From NCBI RefSeq assembly GCF_016863315.1, contig NZ_BOOQ01000040.1:1-64000 (forward strand): a DNA stretch of 64,000 nt, given 5' to 3'. The notes under the pieces are model-generated. The model had not been told where the DNA came from. It saw nothing but the letters and a program-made list of their open reading frames with translations, and did not search any database. Positions 42,840-52,854 of this stretch are shown here, one piece after another. The stretch comes from Planotetraspora silvatica. Lineage in GTDB: Bacteria; Actinomycetota; Actinomycetes; Streptosporangiales; Streptosporangiaceae. How positions within the stretch are numbered: position 1 is the stretch's first letter; each line of letters starts with the position of its first letter. A program made the position numbers and the translations under genes.

Positions 42840-43823
42840 ATGCGCGCGAGCCGACTGCTCTCCCTCCTGCTGCTCCTCCAGACCCGGGGCAGGATGACCG
42901 CGCCCGAGCTCGCCGCGGAACTCGAGGTCTCGGTCCGCACGGTCTACCGCGACGTGGAGGCCCTGTCGTCGGCCGGAGTGCCGGTGTACGCCGATCGCGG
43001 ACCGCTGGGGGGATACCAGCTTCTCGACGGGTACCGCACCCGCCTGAACGGGCTGACGGCCGACGAGGCCTCGGCCCTGTTCCTCGCCGGCCTTCCCGGC
43101 CCCGCCGCCGAACTCGGGCGGGCCGACGTCGCCGCGGCGGCCGAGCTGAAGCTTCTCGCCGCGCTCCCGCCCGAGCCCCGCTCGCACGCGGCCCGGATGC
43201 GCGAGCGGTTCCATCTCGACGTGCCCGGGTGGTACCGGGGCAGCGACGACGTGCCGTTCCTCATGGACGTCGCGGAGGCGGTGTGGGAGGACCGCGTCGT
43301 CCGGCTGCGCTACCGCCGATGGGGGCCGGCCGAGGTGGAGCGGGTGGTCCACCCCTACGGCCTCATCCTCAAGGGCGGCTCGTGGTATCTCGCGGCGTCC
43401 TGCGACGGGACCGTGCGCACATATCGGGTCAGCCGCATCATCACGGCCGATGTCCTGGACGAGACGTTCACGCGGGCGCAGAACTTCGACCTCGCGGACT
43501 TCTGGCGCGAGTTCGCCGCGGAGTTCGCCGCGCGGATGTACACCGCCAAGGCGGTCATCCGCCTCGCGCCCGGGATGCAGGACCTGTTGCGTTACACCAT
43601 GGGCGCCGACGTGAGCGACAAGGCGCTGGCCGACGGAGTTACCGGCGCCGACGGGTGGATCCGCATCATCCTGCCGATCGAGTCGGTCAACCACGCGGCG
43701 TGGCAACTGCTGCGGCTGGGCTCCTCCGTGGAAGTCCTGGAGCCGGCCGAGGTGCGCGACCGGATAGCGCGGACCGTGGCCGAGTTGTCCGTCATGTACG
43801 GCGATGCCGCTGATGAGGAATGA
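42840..43823 (+). CDS. YafY-type WYL-domain regulator
   Basis: A 327-residue regulator: HTH at residues 1-60 (RASRLLSLLLLLQTRGRMTA, VSVRTVYRDVEALSSAGVPVY) and a WYL domain around 140-210 (VVRLRYRRWG, GGSWYLAASCDG, TYRVSRI). Members are usually repressors or activators of a neighbouring enzyme gene. ATG 42840 is probably leaderless (CAGACT box). The alpha/beta hydrolase gene downstream is a plausible target. Confidence 0.9.
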   Translation: MRASRLLSLLLLLQTRGRMTAPELAAELEVSVRTVYRDVEALSSAGVPVYADRGPLGGYQLLDGYRTRLNGLTADEASALFLAGLPGPAAELGRADVAAAAELKLLAALPPEPRSHAARMRERFHLDVPGWYRGSDDVPFLMDVAEAVWEDRVVRLRYRRWGPAEVERVVHPYGLILKGGSWYLAASCDGTVRTYRVSRIITADVLDETFTRAQNFDLADFWREFAAEFAARMYTAKAVIRLAPGMQDLLRYTMGADVSDKALADGVTGADGWIRIILPIESVNHAAWQLLRLGSSVEVLEPAEVRDRIARTVAELSVMYGDAADEE

Positions 43824-43986
43824 GAGTGACGACCTGCGGGGTTCCGGCGCAGGTGAATGATGTTGATCGTCGCCCTCGGCCCCGGAACGATGGGCGCATG
43901 CATCTGACTGCCTCGCCGCCCGCGGCGCCCCCTCGTCCCGTCTCCGTGACGTGCGTTCCGGTCCCACCGTACGGGCGGGTCACTCG

Positions 43987-44730
43987 ATGACGGTCTGGCA
44001 CGAGCGCGGGGGAGTGGGCGATCCGGTCGTGCTGCTGCATTCCAGCGTCGCCGACTCGGGCATGTGGGACGCGCAGTGGGAGCCGCTGACCGCCTGCTTC
44101 GACGTGGTGCGGATGGACTTCCGGGGCCACGGGCGCACGCCGTACGCGTCGGAGGGGCCCTACTCCGACGCCGGCGACGTGGCCTCGCTGCTCGCGGCGC
44201 TCGACCTCGGCAGGGTGGCTCTCGTCGGATCGTCGTACGGCGGGCGGGTGGCGCTCGAACTCGCCACCGAACATCCCGATCTGGTGTCACGGCTGGCACT
44301 GCTGAACGCCGGGTGCGGGCTGCCCCCGACGCCGGACCTCACCGAATTCGACGCCGAGGAGGAGCGCCTGATTGAGGCCGGCGATCTGGACGGGGCGGTG
44401 GCCCTCAACGTGCGTACCTGGCTGGGCCCGTCGGCCGACGACGCCACCCGGACGCGTCTCGCGGCGATGCAGCGGCATGCGTTCGAGGTGCAACTGGCCG
44501 CCCCCGAGCCTGAGAAGCGCCGCGCCGCGATCGACCTGGCCGTCATCGACGCGCCCACCCTGGTGGTCACCGGCGCGCACGACCTGCCGTACTTCAGGGA
44601 GAGCGGCCGGTACATGGCGGACACCATGCCGCTCGCGGCGCTCTTCGAGTTCGACTGGGCCGGTCACCTCCCCAGTCTGGAACGCCCCGACGAGGTGACC
44701 TCGCTCCTGATGAGCTTCCTGCCTGGTTGA
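43987..44730 (+). CDS. Alpha/beta hydrolase
   Basis: A 247-residue alpha/beta hydrolase with LLHSSVADSGMWDAQW, nucleophile elbow GSSYGG (about residues 85-90) and a late catalytic His in DWAGHLPSLERP. It belongs to the broad lipase/epoxide hydrolase-like group; the substrate is unknown. It follows the WYL gene by 163 bp in the same direction, and its stop is followed at once by the TACATTGTA motif and a strong hairpin. Confidence 0.86.
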   Translation: MTVWHERGGVGDPVVLLHSSVADSGMWDAQWEPLTACFDVVRMDFRGHGRTPYASEGPYSDAGDVASLLAALDLGRVALVGSSYGGRVALELATEHPDLVSRLALLNAGCGLPPTPDLTEFDAEEERLIEAGDLDGAVALNVRTWLGPSADDATRTRLAAMQRHAFEVQLAAPEPEKRRAAIDLAVIDAPTLVVTGAHDLPYFRESGRYMADTMPLAALFEFDWAGHLPSLERPDEVTSLLMSFLPG

Positions 44731-44737
44731 TCTGTAT

Positions 44738-44755
44738 TGATCTACATTGTAAAGG
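44738..44755. promoter_or_regulatory. TGATCTACATTGTAAAGG motif, copy 2
   Basis: An 18-base identical copy of the sequence at 57554-57571, right after the hydrolase stop codon and before the terminator hairpin. Its presence between convergent genes argues against a simple promoter. Confidence 0.55.
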
Positions 44756-44760
44756 CGCCG

Positions 44761-44794
44761 GGGTTCGGTGCGGTGGATTCACCGCACCGAACCC
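44761..44794. terminator. Bidirectional hairpin
   Basis: GGGTTCGGTGCGGTG (44761-44775) pairs over 15 bases with CACCGCACCGAACCC (44780-44794) around a GATT loop. It is between the convergent hydrolase and aldo/keto reductase genes. Confidence 0.85.
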
Positions 44795-44828
44795 GAAACC
44801 TCACCTGAGCCAACCGGCCTGGCGCCGG

Positions 44829-45806
44829 TCAGCGGTTGACCCCGGACATCTGCGTCGCGTTGTACCGGGGGCCCGACACCTGTGCGGCCAGCGATTCGAG
44901 GGCCTCGACGTCGCCGGAGCGGAGCTCGATCCCGGCGGCCGCGGCGTTCTCCTCGAGGCGGCCGACGTGCTTGGTGCCGGGGATCGGCACGACGTCCTCA
45001 CCCTGGGCGAGCACCCAGGCGAGCGCGACCTGGGCGGGCGTGGCGTCCATGCCTGACGCCACCTCGCCGATCTTCGCCGCGAGGGCGTGGTTGGCGGCGA
45101 AGTTGTCCCCTTGCCAGCGGGGGTGCGTGCGACGGACGTCGCCGTCCGCGAGATCGCCGGGCTTGTCGAAGGCGCCGGTCAGGAAGCCGCGGCCGAGGGG
45201 GCTGTAGGCCACCAGGCCGATGCCGAGCTCGCGCAGCGTCGGCAGGAGTTCGTCTTCGATGTCGCGGGTGAACAGCGAGTACTCATACTGGCCCGCGGTG
45301 ATCGGGTGGACCGCGTGGGCTCGCCGCACGGTCGCGGGAGCGGCCTCTGAGATGCCCAGATGACGGACCTTGCCCGCCTCGACCAGCTCCTTGAGCGCTC
45401 CCCAGGTGTCGTCGATCGGGACGTCCGGGTCGATCCTGTGCTGGTAGTAGAGGTCGATGTGGTCCACGCCGAGCCGTTCCAGGGAGGCGTCGCAGGACTT
45501 GCGTACGTAGTCGGGGCGGCCGTTGTGCCCCAGCCGGGTGCCGTCGGGCAGCCGCTCGATGCCGAACTTGGTGGCGAGCACCACCTCGTCGCGGCGGCCG
45601 TCGACGGCCTTGCCGACGAGCCGCTCGTTGGTGAAGGGCCCATATGCGTCGGATGTGTCGAGAAAGGTGATCCCCAGGTCGAGCGCACGGTGGATCGTGG
45701 CGGTCGACTCGGTGTCGTCTCCGGGACCGTAGAAGTCGCTCATGCCCATGCAGCCGAGTCCGAGCGCGGACGTGCGCAGGCCCTGGCCGAGTGTGCGCTG
45801 CTTCAT
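44829..45806 (-). CDS. Aldo/keto reductase
   Basis: A 325-residue NADPH-dependent oxidoreductase of the AKR superfamily (YajO/AKR13-like). Catalytic residues: Asp and Tyr in [13 protein letters not shown], Lys in LATKFG and His in [13 protein letters not shown]-terminal NADPH-binding segment [15 protein letters not shown]. Substrate unknown. ATG 45806 follows GGGGGAG. It is a single-gene unit. Confidence 0.93.
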   Translation of the reverse strand: MKQRTLGQGLRTSALGLGCMGMSDFYGPGDDTESTATIHRALDLGITFLDTSDAYGPFTNERLVGKAVDGRRDEVVLATKFGIERLPDGTRLGHNGRPDYVRKSCDASLERLGVDHIDLYYQHRIDPDVPIDDTWGALKELVEAGKVRHLGISEAAPATVRRAHAVHPITAGQYEYSLFTRDIEDELLPTLRELGIGLVAYSPLGRGFLTGAFDKPGDLADGDVRRTHPRWQGDNFAANHALAAKIGEVASGMDATPAQVALAWVLAQGEDVVPIPGTKHVGRLEENAAAAGIELRSGDVEALESLAAQVSGPRYNATQMSGVNR

Positions 45807-46091
45807 TGCTCCCCCATCATCGGGTTGTGCGTGGCGGCGTGATCGCCGATCGCGTGGCGATGCCGCGATCTACGAACCAAGTCTTCTCCTCCGGGGCCGC
45901 CCGGTGGGAAGCGGCCCCCCTGATCGGGGCCGGGAGGATCTTCACGATGGCCGTGGACGGCTGAGCCCGGTCACGCGGCCTGGGCCGGCTCGGACGTGTG
46001 CGGCGGCCGCTGGTCGCGGGGCCTCGCGATCGGGAGGGGCCGGAGCCGCGGGCGCTCGAAAACTGTCGGTGGCGGGCGGCATCATGTCGGC

Positions 46092-46571
46092 ATGGCTTCA
46101 TGGCAGGAGATCGAGAAGGAGATTCCCGAGCTGGCCGCGCGCGTGCTGGCGCTCATGGGGAGGCGCAAGCACAAGACGATGGCCACGCTCCGCAAGGACG
46201 GCTCGCCGCGGATCAGCGGGACCGAGGTGGAGTTCAAGGACGGCGAGGTGTGGCTGGGGTCGATGACCGGCGCGGTGAAGGCGCTCGACCTGCGGCGGGA
46301 TCCACGGCTGGCGATCCACGGCATGTCCGACGACCCGGACGAGTCTGATCCGGCCGCGTGGGACGGCGACGCGAAGCTCGCGGGCACCGCGGTCGAGATC
46401 ACCGACCCGGCGGCGCGTGAGCGATACGGCGCTTCGCCCGAGATGGACTCCCACCTGTTCCGGGTGGACGTCACCGAGGTCGTCCTGACGAAGGTCGACC
46501 CGGCGGGGGAGCACCTCGTGATCGAGATGTGGCACGAGGGGCAAGGCGTCCGGGTGGTCCGCCGCAAGTGA
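46092..46571 (+). CDS. Pyridoxamine 5'-phosphate oxidase family protein
   Basis: A 159-residue split-barrel flavin-binding protein (PPOX class; may use F420 or FMN). KHKTMATLRKDGSPRISGTEVEF and VKALDLRRDPRLAIHG are characteristic. It converges with an SDR gene 30 bp away. ATG 46092; a CATCAT box six bases upstream resembles the leaderless -10 pattern weakly. Confidence 0.82.
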   Translation: MASWQEIEKEIPELAARVLALMGRRKHKTMATLRKDGSPRISGTEVEFKDGEVWLGSMTGAVKALDLRRDPRLAIHGMSDDPDESDPAAWDGDAKLAGTAVEITDPAARERYGASPEMDSHLFRVDVTEVVLTKVDPAGEHLVIEMWHEGQGVRVVRRK

Positions 46572-46601
46572 TCGGACCCCACGGCGGGCCTTGGCGGACC
46601 C

Positions 46602-47375
46602 TCAGTGGACGCTGAAGCCTCCGTCGACGCGGATTTCCTGACCGGTGACATACGCGGAGGCGTCACCGGCCAGGAAGACCGCGGCCCCGGCGAAGTCGGC
46701 GGGGACGGCGTTGCGGCCGGTCATCGAGCGGGCGGCGAGTTCCTCCACGCGTCCGGGCACGGCCTGGGCCGGCTCGGTCAGGGGAGTGAGCACGAAGCCG
46801 GGGATGATCGTGTTGCTCGTGACACCCGACGCCGACCACGCCTCGGCCTGGGAGCGCGTCAGCCCGCAGATGCCCGCCTTGGAGGCTCCGTAGGCGCCGC
46901 TGTCGCCGAAGGCGCTGATCGACTGCTGTGAGCCGACGTTGATGATCCGTCCCCAGCCGCGCTCGGCCATGCGCGGGCCGAAGTGCCCGCCGAGGAGGAA
47001 CGGCGCGGTGAGGTTCACCGCGATGGTGTGGTCGTAGTCGTCGACGGTGAGCTCGGCCATGGGCCGCCGGATGTTGTTGGCGGCGTCATTGACGAGGATG
47101 TCGATGTCGCCGAAGAAGCGGGGCGCCTGCTCGCACACCCGGGCGACGGCAGTCCGGTCGCCGAGGTCGGCGCTGATCGCGGCCGCGCGCACGCCGTGCT
47201 CCTCGAGGCGGCTGACGGCTTTGGCGAGCTCTTCCTCGCGCCGGGCGACGATGACCACGGCGGCGCCGGCCCGGCCGAGCGCCTCGGCCATCGTGTGGCC
47301 GATGCCCGAGCTGCCTCCGGTCACCAGGGCGACGCGGTCGGTGAGGGAGAACAGCGACTCCAGGTATGCCGACAT
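46602..47375 (-). CDS. SDR family oxidoreductase
   Basis: A 257-residue classical short-chain dehydrogenase. It has the cofactor motif TGGSSGIG (about residues 19-26), the catalytic Ser (NVGSQQSIS), Tyr-x-x-x-Lys in YGASK, and DGGFSVH at the end. Likely a 3-ketoacyl- or gluconate-type dehydrogenase. It begins with TAGCTT eight bases upstream (47384-47389 complement), a near-leaderless start. It ends 11 bp before the MarR gene; same direction. Confidence 0.93.
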   Translation of the reverse strand: MSAYLESLFSLTDRVALVTGGSSGIGHTMAEALGRAGAAVVIVARREEELAKAVSRLEEHGVRAAAISADLGDRTAVARVCEQAPRFFGDIDILVNDAANNIRRPMAELTVDDYDHTIAVNLTAPFLLGGHFGPRMAERGWGRIINVGSQQSISAFGDSGAYGASKAGICGLTRSQAEAWSASGVTSNTIIPGFVLTPLTEPAQAVPGRVEELAARSMTGRNAVPADFAGAAVFLAGDASAYVTGQEIRVDGGFSVH

Positions 47376-47386
47376 GTCGTGGAAAG

Positions 47387-47944
47387 CTACCAGCGCTGAT
47401 CACTGTCAGTGCGAGGGGAGTGGTCTTCCGCCGCCATGTCCCGCATGGCCTGCTGTATCTTCCGCATGACGGTCTCCATCGTCCGCAGCGTCTCGGTGTC
47501 GAGATGCTCGAGGAGGCGGCGGTAGCCGGTGGTCCCGGCGTCGATGATCTCGGCGGTCAGCCGCTTGCCGGCTTCGGTGAGCTCGACCCGGCGGATGCGG
47601 CGGTCGTTCGGATCCTCCCGGCGGCCGGCCAGGCCCTGGGCGACGATGCGGTCCACGATCCCGGTCACGGTTCCGAGGCCGACGTGCAGGTGGCGGGCCA
47701 GCTCCTGCCCGGAGGTCGAACCGTGGAAGGACAGGAACATCACGACCTTGAGCTGCTGCATGGTCAGGTTGGAGGCCATGATGGGCAGGGATCGGTCGCG
47801 GGCGAAGAACCGGCCGAGCCCTCGTTGCAGCTCGGCGAGCCGGGCGATGATCTCGTCCCGGTCGCAGGCCTGATCCTGGTCGGGCCCCTGAGTGCCGACG
47901 TCGGCTGCTGCGTCGCCGGAACGCCCTGTTCGACAGTCGCTCAC
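47387..47944 (-). CDS. MarR family regulator
   Basis: A 185-residue MarR-type winged HTH protein: NLTMQQLKVVMFLSFHGSTSGQELARHLHVGLGTVTGIVD in the central region and the wing REDPNDRRIRRVEL. Divergent from the RND pump gene and most likely its repressor. The GTG at 47944 has GAGAGG five bases upstream; a GTG at 47950 is the alternative. Drug-responsive MarR proteins are typical partners of efflux pumps. Confidence 0.9.
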   Translation of the reverse strand: MSDCRTGRSGDAAADVGTQGPDQDQACDRDEIIARLAELQRGLGRFFARDRSLPIMASNLTMQQLKVVMFLSFHGSTSGQELARHLHVGLGTVTGIVDRIVAQGLAGRREDPNDRRIRRVELTEAGKRLTAEIIDAGTTGYRRLLEHLDTETLRTMETVMRKIQQAMRDMAAEDHSPRTDSDQRW

Positions 47945-48007
47945 GCTCACCTCTCGCCTGGAGAGGTTACCAGAAGTTAATGCCATGCTAAATGTTCGTG
48001 CCAAGCG

Positions 48008-48033
48008 AAGTGTTATCGTTGGCCAAAACACTT
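48008..48033. promoter_or_regulatory. Inverted repeat, candidate MarR operator
   Basis: AAGTGTT (48008-48014) and AACACTT (48027-48033) flank a 12-base centre that contains the palindrome TTGGCCAA. It lies midway between the divergent MarR and RND start codons, in an AT-richer stretch that should hold both promoters. Confidence 0.55.
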
Positions 48034-48073
48034 TAATGTCTTACCTCGATAACCCGGTTAAGGAGCTTGCCAG

Positions 48074-51000
48074 ATGACCTCGCTGGCCAGGCTGAGTCTT
48101 GCCAATCGCAGTCTGGTGATCATGATTGCGGTTGTCCTCGGCCTCTTTGGCGCCTTCGCGATCCCCTCGCTGAAGCAACAGCTTTTCCCCTCGCTGGAGT
48201 TCCCGGCGGCCTTCACGGTGGCGAGTTACCCCGGCGCCTCGCCTGAGATCGTCGAGGAACAGGTGACCAAGCCGATCGAGAGCGGCTTCCAGGGCCTGCC
48301 CGGCGTGACCGACATCACCTCCACCTCGAAGGAGGGGGTGGCCCAGATCCAGGTGGCCTACGAGTTCGGCACCGACATCGACGACGTCGTCGGCAAGATG
48401 CAGCAGGCCCTGACCCGGGTCAAGCCGCAACTCCCGGAGAACGTGGACCCGCAGGTGGTCGCCGGCAGCACCGACGACATCCCCGTCATGGCCATCGCGG
48501 TCGACGACGCGGGCGACAAGCACGGCACGTTCGAGAAGCTCGAGCGGATCATGGTGCCCAAGCTGCAGTCGATCACCGGCGTCCGTGACGTGACCGTGAG
48601 CGGCGCAGGCGAGAAGCAGGTCGTGGTCACCCCCGACCAGCGCAAGCTCGCGCTCCTCGGCCTGTCCGCCGCCTCGATCCCCGACCTGCTGCGGGCGAAC
48701 GGCGTACTGATCCCCGCCGGCAGTCTCACGGAGGCCGGCAAGTCCCTCACCGTGCAGACGGGCGACCGGATCCAGAGCGTCGACGACCTCAAGAACCTCT
48801 ACCTCACCCCCGCCGCGCCGCCCGCCGGAGCCGTCAGGACCGGAGGACAGGGAGGCCAGGCCGTACAGGGTGGGGGAGCACGGGCCGGGCAGCCCGGTCT
48901 GCCGCGCGGTGTCGCCTCGCTGCGGCTCCGGCCGGTCAAGCTGGGCGACGTCGCGACCGTTGAGATCAAGGACGCCGCGGCGACGACGCTGACCCGGACG
49001 AACGGCAAGTCGAGCCTCGGCGTGTCGGTCACGATGACGCCTGACGGCAACGCCGTGCAGATCTCCCATGACGTGCGTGACGCGCTGCCCGCGCTGACCC
49101 GCTCGCTCGGCGACGTCTCCCAGTTGACGGTCGTGTTCGACCAGGCGCCCTACGTCGAGCGTTCGATCGAGGACCTGACGACCGAGGGCCTGCTCGGGCT
49201 GGTCTTCGCCGTGCTGATCATTCTGGTGTTCCTGCTGTCGGTCCGGTCGACGCTGGTGACGGCCGTGTCGATCCCGATGTCGGTGGTCATCGCCCTGATC
49301 GCGTTGTGGATCGGGGACTACTCGCTCAACCTGCTCACGCTGGGCGCGCTGACCATCGCCATCGGCCGCGTGGTCGACGACTCCATCGTCGTGCTCGAGA
49401 ACATCAAACGACATCTGGCGTACGGCGAACCGAAACGCCAGGCCATCCTCGGGGCCGTACGTGAGGTGTCGGGCGCGGTGACGGCGTCCACGCTGACGAC
49501 GGTGGCGGTGTTCCTGCCGATCGCGTTCGTCGGCGGCCTCGTCGGCCAGTTGTTCAGCCCCTTCGCGATCACCGTGACGGTGGCGCTGCTCGCGTCGCTG
49601 CTGGTCGCGCTCACCGTGATCCCGGTCCTGGCGTACTGGTTCCTGAAGACGCCGAAGTTCACGGCGGCGGAGGCCGAGGCGGCACGGGAGGACGCGGAGC
49701 GCAGGGAACTGCGCAGCCCGCTGCAGCGCATGTACCTGCCGGTGTTGCGGTTCGCCACCAAGCGGCGGCTCGTCACGCTCCTGATCGGGCTGGTCATCTT
49801 CATCGGCACCATGGGGCTCGTCCCCAACCTGAAGACCAACTTCCTCGACTCCTCGGGCAACGACACCACCCAGGTCAGCCAGCGGATGCCGGTCGGCACC
49901 GACCTCGAGACCACCGACGCCGCGGCGAAGAAGGTCGAGGGCGTCCTGTCGTCGGTCAAGGGAATCGCGTCGTACCAGGTGACGGTCGGCGGCGGTAACC
50001 AGTTCCTCGCTGGGGTGGGCGGCGGCGCCGACCGCGCGTCCTACTCCCTCACGCTGTCCGACGGGGTCGACACCCCGACGCTGGAGCAGACACTGCGCGA
50101 CCGGCTGAAGCAGGTGTCCGGCATCGGCGACATCACTGTCGGCGGGGGAGGCGGCGGCGGGTTCAACTCGAACCAGGTCCAGGTCGTCCTGCAGGGTTCC
50201 GACCCCGCGGAGCTGAAGACGGCCGCCACCACCGTGCGTGACGCGATGGCCGGGATCGGCGGGCTGCGTGACGTGGCCTCCAACCTCGAAGACAGCGCGC
50301 CGCGCGTCGAGGTCCACGTGGACAGGGAGAAGGCCGCGGCCAAGGGGCTGACCGAGGCCGGGATCGGCCAGATCGTCGCGCAGTCGTTCCGCGGGGCGCC
50401 GATCGGATCGCTCGACATCGACGAGCGATCGAGTGACATCGTGCTGCGGGTGGGTGACGCACCCGACGACCTGAACGCGATCAAGGGCATTCAGCTGCCC
50501 ACGCCCACCGGGCTGGTCAAGCTGAGCCAGGTCGCGGACGTGGTCAAGACCGACGGCCCGACGCAGATCACCCGTCAGGACGGCGATCGGACGGCGACGG
50601 TCTCCGGCGCGGCCGACGCCTCCGACCTCGGGGCGATCACCTCGAAGGTGACCGACAAGCTGAAGACGCTCACGCTGCCCGCCGGGGTGACGTACGAGAT
50701 GGGCGGAGCGAGCTCCGACCAGCAGGAGGCGTTCTCCAGCCTCGGCATCGCGATGTTGCTCGCGATCGCGATCGTTTTCATGATCATGGTCGCGACGTTC
50801 CGCAGCCTCGTGCAGCCGCTCATCCTGCTCGTGTCGATCCCGTTCGCGGCGACCGGCGCGATCGGGCTGCTGCTGGCCACCGACACGGCGCTGGGCGTCC
50901 CCGCGCTGATCGGCATGCTCATGCTGATCGGCATCGTGGTCACCAACGCCATCGTGCTCATCGACCTGATCAACCAGTACCGCGCCAAGGGGCTGGGCAT

Positions 51001-51310
51001 CGTGGAGGCGGTCATCGAGGGCGGCAGGCGCCGGCTGCGCCCCATCCTCATGACGGCCATCGCGACGATCTGCGCGCTGACCCCGATGGCGCTGGGCGTG
51101 ACCGGGTCGGGCGGGTTCATCTCCCAGCCGCTCGCGATCGTCGTGATCGGCGGGCTGATCTCCTCGACGCTGCTCACGCTGGTGCTCGTGCCCACCCTCT
51201 ACACGATGGTCGAGCGGACCAAGGAGCGCATGCGCCGTACGCCCAAGGAGCCGTCGGGCGACGGCGACCTCAAGGTGTACGAGAAGGAGGCGCTCACCCC
51301 GGCCACGTGA
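48074..51310 (+). CDS. Efflux RND transporter permease (AcrB-like)
   Basis: A 1078-residue resistance-nodulation-division pump with the duplicated architecture of two porter domains (about residues 35-330 and 560-800) and two six-helix membrane halves. The motif RVVDDSIVVLENIKRHL around residue 430 carries the proton-relay aspartates. In Gram-positives such pumps are SwrC/YerP-like and export surfactants or lipids without an outer-membrane channel. A poly-Gly/Gln insert (TGGQGGQAVQGGGARAG) interrupts the first porter domain. ATG 48074 follows AAGGAG. The C-terminus is cytoplasmic and highly charged. Confidence 0.92.
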   Translation: MTSLARLSLANRSLVIMIAVVLGLFGAFAIPSLKQQLFPSLEFPAAFTVASYPGASPEIVEEQVTKPIESGFQGLPGVTDITSTSKEGVAQIQVAYEFGTDIDDVVGKMQQALTRVKPQLPENVDPQVVAGSTDDIPVMAIAVDDAGDKHGTFEKLERIMVPKLQSITGVRDVTVSGAGEKQVVVTPDQRKLALLGLSAASIPDLLRANGVLIPAGSLTEAGKSLTVQTGDRIQSVDDLKNLYLTPAAPPAGAVRTGGQGGQAVQGGGARAGQPGLPRGVASLRLRPVKLGDVATVEIKDAAATTLTRTNGKSSLGVSVTMTPDGNAVQISHDVRDALPALTRSLGDVSQLTVVFDQAPYVERSIEDLTTEGLLGLVFAVLIILVFLLSVRSTLVTAVSIPMSVVIALIALWIGDYSLNLLTLGALTIAIGRVVDDSIVVLENIKRHLAYGEPKRQAILGAVREVSGAVTASTLTTVAVFLPIAFVGGLVGQLFSPFAITVTVALLASLLVALTVIPVLAYWFLKTPKFTAAEAEAAREDAERRELRSPLQRMYLPVLRFATKRRLVTLLIGLVIFIGTMGLVPNLKTNFLDSSGNDTTQVSQRMPVGTDLETTDAAAKKVEGVLSSVKGIASYQVTVGGGNQFLAGVGGGADRASYSLTLSDGVDTPTLEQTLRDRLKQVSGIGDITVGGGGGGGFNSNQVQVVLQGSDPAELKTAATTVRDAMAGIGGLRDVASNLEDSAPRVEVHVDREKAAAKGLTEAGIGQIVAQSFRGAPIGSLDIDERSSDIVLRVGDAPDDLNAIKGIQLPTPTGLVKLSQVADVVKTDGPTQITRQDGDRTATVSGAADASDLGAITSKVTDKLKTLTLPAGVTYEMGGASSDQQEAFSSLGIAMLLAIAIVFMIMVATFRSLVQPLILLVSIPFAATGAIGLLLATDTALGVPALIGMLMLIGIVVTNAIVLIDLINQYRAKGLGIVEAVIEGGRRRLRPILMTAIATICALTPMALGVTGSGGFISQPLAIVVIGGLISSTLLTLVLVPTLYTMVERTKERMRRTPKEPSGDGDLKVYEKEALTPAT

Positions 51311-51317
51311 GGCCACC

Positions 51318-51352
51318 CCCGGCAGGCGGGCCCCAGCGGCCCGCCTGCCGGG
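51318..51352 (+). terminator. Strong hairpin after RND gene
   Basis: CCCGGCAGGCGGGCC (51318-51332) pairs over 15 bases with GGCCCGCCTGCCGGG (51338-51352), loop CCAGC. No U-run follows, common in actinobacterial terminators. Confidence 0.8.
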
Positions 51353-51426
51353 TGACCGGCCGGGGACGGCCGCTGCGGCGGGGCGGCAGCGCGGGAGGGT
51401 GGGCGGCCTCAATAGACTGACCCAAC

Positions 51427-52854
51427 GTGAGTGCCAAGCCGCGAATCCCGAATGTCCTGGCCGCCCGCTACGCGTCCGCGGAGCTGGCCCGCCTGTGGTC
51501 CCCCGAGCACAAGGTCGTGCTGGAGCGCAGGCTCTGGCTCGCCGTGCTGAAGGCGCAGACCGACCTCGGGATCGACGTGCCGCCGGGCGTGGTCGCCGAC
51601 TACGAGAAGGTCGTCGACCAGGTCGACCTCGGATCCATCGCCGAGCGTGAGCGGGTCACCCGCCACGACGTGAAGGCCCGCATCGAGGAGTTCAACGCCC
51701 TCGCCGGGCACGAACACGTCCACAAGGGCATGACCTCGCGCGACCTGACCGAGAACGTCGAGCAACTCCAGATCCGCGACAGCCTGCTGCTCGTCCGGGG
51801 GCGTGTCGTGGCGCTGCTCGCCCGCCTCGGACGACTGGCCGCCGAGCACTCCCCGACGGTGCTGGCCGGCCGCTCCCACAACGTCGCCGCGCAGGCCACC
51901 ACACTCGGGAAACGCTTCGCGACCACGGCCGACGAGTTGCTCGCCGCGTTCGAACGCCTCGAGAACCTGCTGGACCGATACCCGCTGCGCGGCATCAAAG
52001 GCCCGGTCGGCACCGCGCAGGACATGCTCGACCTCCTCGGATCCGGCGACCGCCTCACCGAACTGGAGGACCGGGTCGCCACGCACCTCGGGTTCGCCCG
52101 CCGCTTCACGAGCGTGGGTCAGGTCTACCCGCGCTCCCTCGACTACGACGTGCTCACCACGCTGGTGCAACTCGCCGCCGCGCCGTCGTCGCTGGCCAAG
52201 ACCATCCGCCTGATGGCCGGGCACGAGCTCGTCACCGAGGGATTCAAGGAGGGCCAGGTCGGGTCCTCGGCGATGCCCCACAAGATGAACACCCGCTCGT
52301 GTGAACGCGTCAACGGCCTCACCGTCATCCTGCGCGGGTACGCGTCCATGGCGGGGGAGCTGGCGGGCGACCAGTGGAACGAGGGCGACGTGTCGTGCTC
52401 GGTCGTGCGCAGGGTCGCCCTGCCCGACGCGTTCTTCGCCTTCGACGGACTCGTGGAGACCATGCTCACCGTCCTCGACGAGTTCGGCGCGTTCCCCGCC
52501 GTCATCGAGGCCGAGCTGGACCGCTACCTCCCCTTCCTCGCCACGACCAAGATGCTCATGGCCGCGGTCCGCGCCGGGATGGGCCGCGAGACCGCCCACG
52601 AGTTGATCAAGGAGCACGCGGTGGCGTCCGCGCTCGCCATGCGCTCCGAGGGCAAAGCCAACGAACTGCTGGACCGGCTGGCCGCCGACACCCGGTTCCC
52701 GCTCGGCAGGGCCGAACTCGACGCGCTCCTCGCCGACCGGATCTCCTTCACCGGTGCCGCGCCCGACCAGGTCACCCAGATCGTCGAACGCGTCGGGAGG
52801 ATCACCGCCGCCCACCCCGCGGCCGCCGCCTACACGCCCGGCGCGATCCTTTGA
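51427..52854 (+). CDS. purB: Adenylosuccinate lyase
   Basis: A 475-residue lyase of the fumarase/aspartase superfamily with the signature SSAMPHKMN (about residues 279-287). It splits SAICAR and adenylosuccinate to release fumarate in purine synthesis, as a homotetramer. GTG 51427 lies eight bases after TAGACT (51413-51418), near-leaderless. The GNAT gene overlaps its stop codon by four bases. Confidence 0.95.
   Translation: MSAKPRIPNVLAARYASAELARLWSPEHKVVLERRLWLAVLKAQTDLGIDVPPGVVADYEKVVDQVDLGSIAERERVTRHDVKARIEEFNALAGHEHVHKGMTSRDLTENVEQLQIRDSLLLVRGRVVALLARLGRLAAEHSPTVLAGRSHNVAAQATTLGKRFATTADELLAAFERLENLLDRYPLRGIKGPVGTAQDMLDLLGSGDRLTELEDRVATHLGFARRFTSVGQVYPRSLDYDVLTTLVQLAAAPSSLAKTIRLMAGHELVTEGFKEGQVGSSAMPHKMNTRSCERVNGLTVILRGYASMAGELAGDQWNEGDVSCSVVRRVALPDAFFAFDGLVETMLTVLDEFGAFPAVIEAELDRYLPFLATTKMLMAAVRAGMGRETAHELIKEHAVASALAMRSEGKANELLDRLAADTRFPLGRAELDALLADRISFTGAAPDQVTQIVERVGRITAAHPAAAAYTPGAIL

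Noticed and set aside
48041-51412. 1123-residue minus-strand frame opposite the RND pump
   Set aside because: His/Arg/Asp-rich antisense shadow with no recognisable domains.
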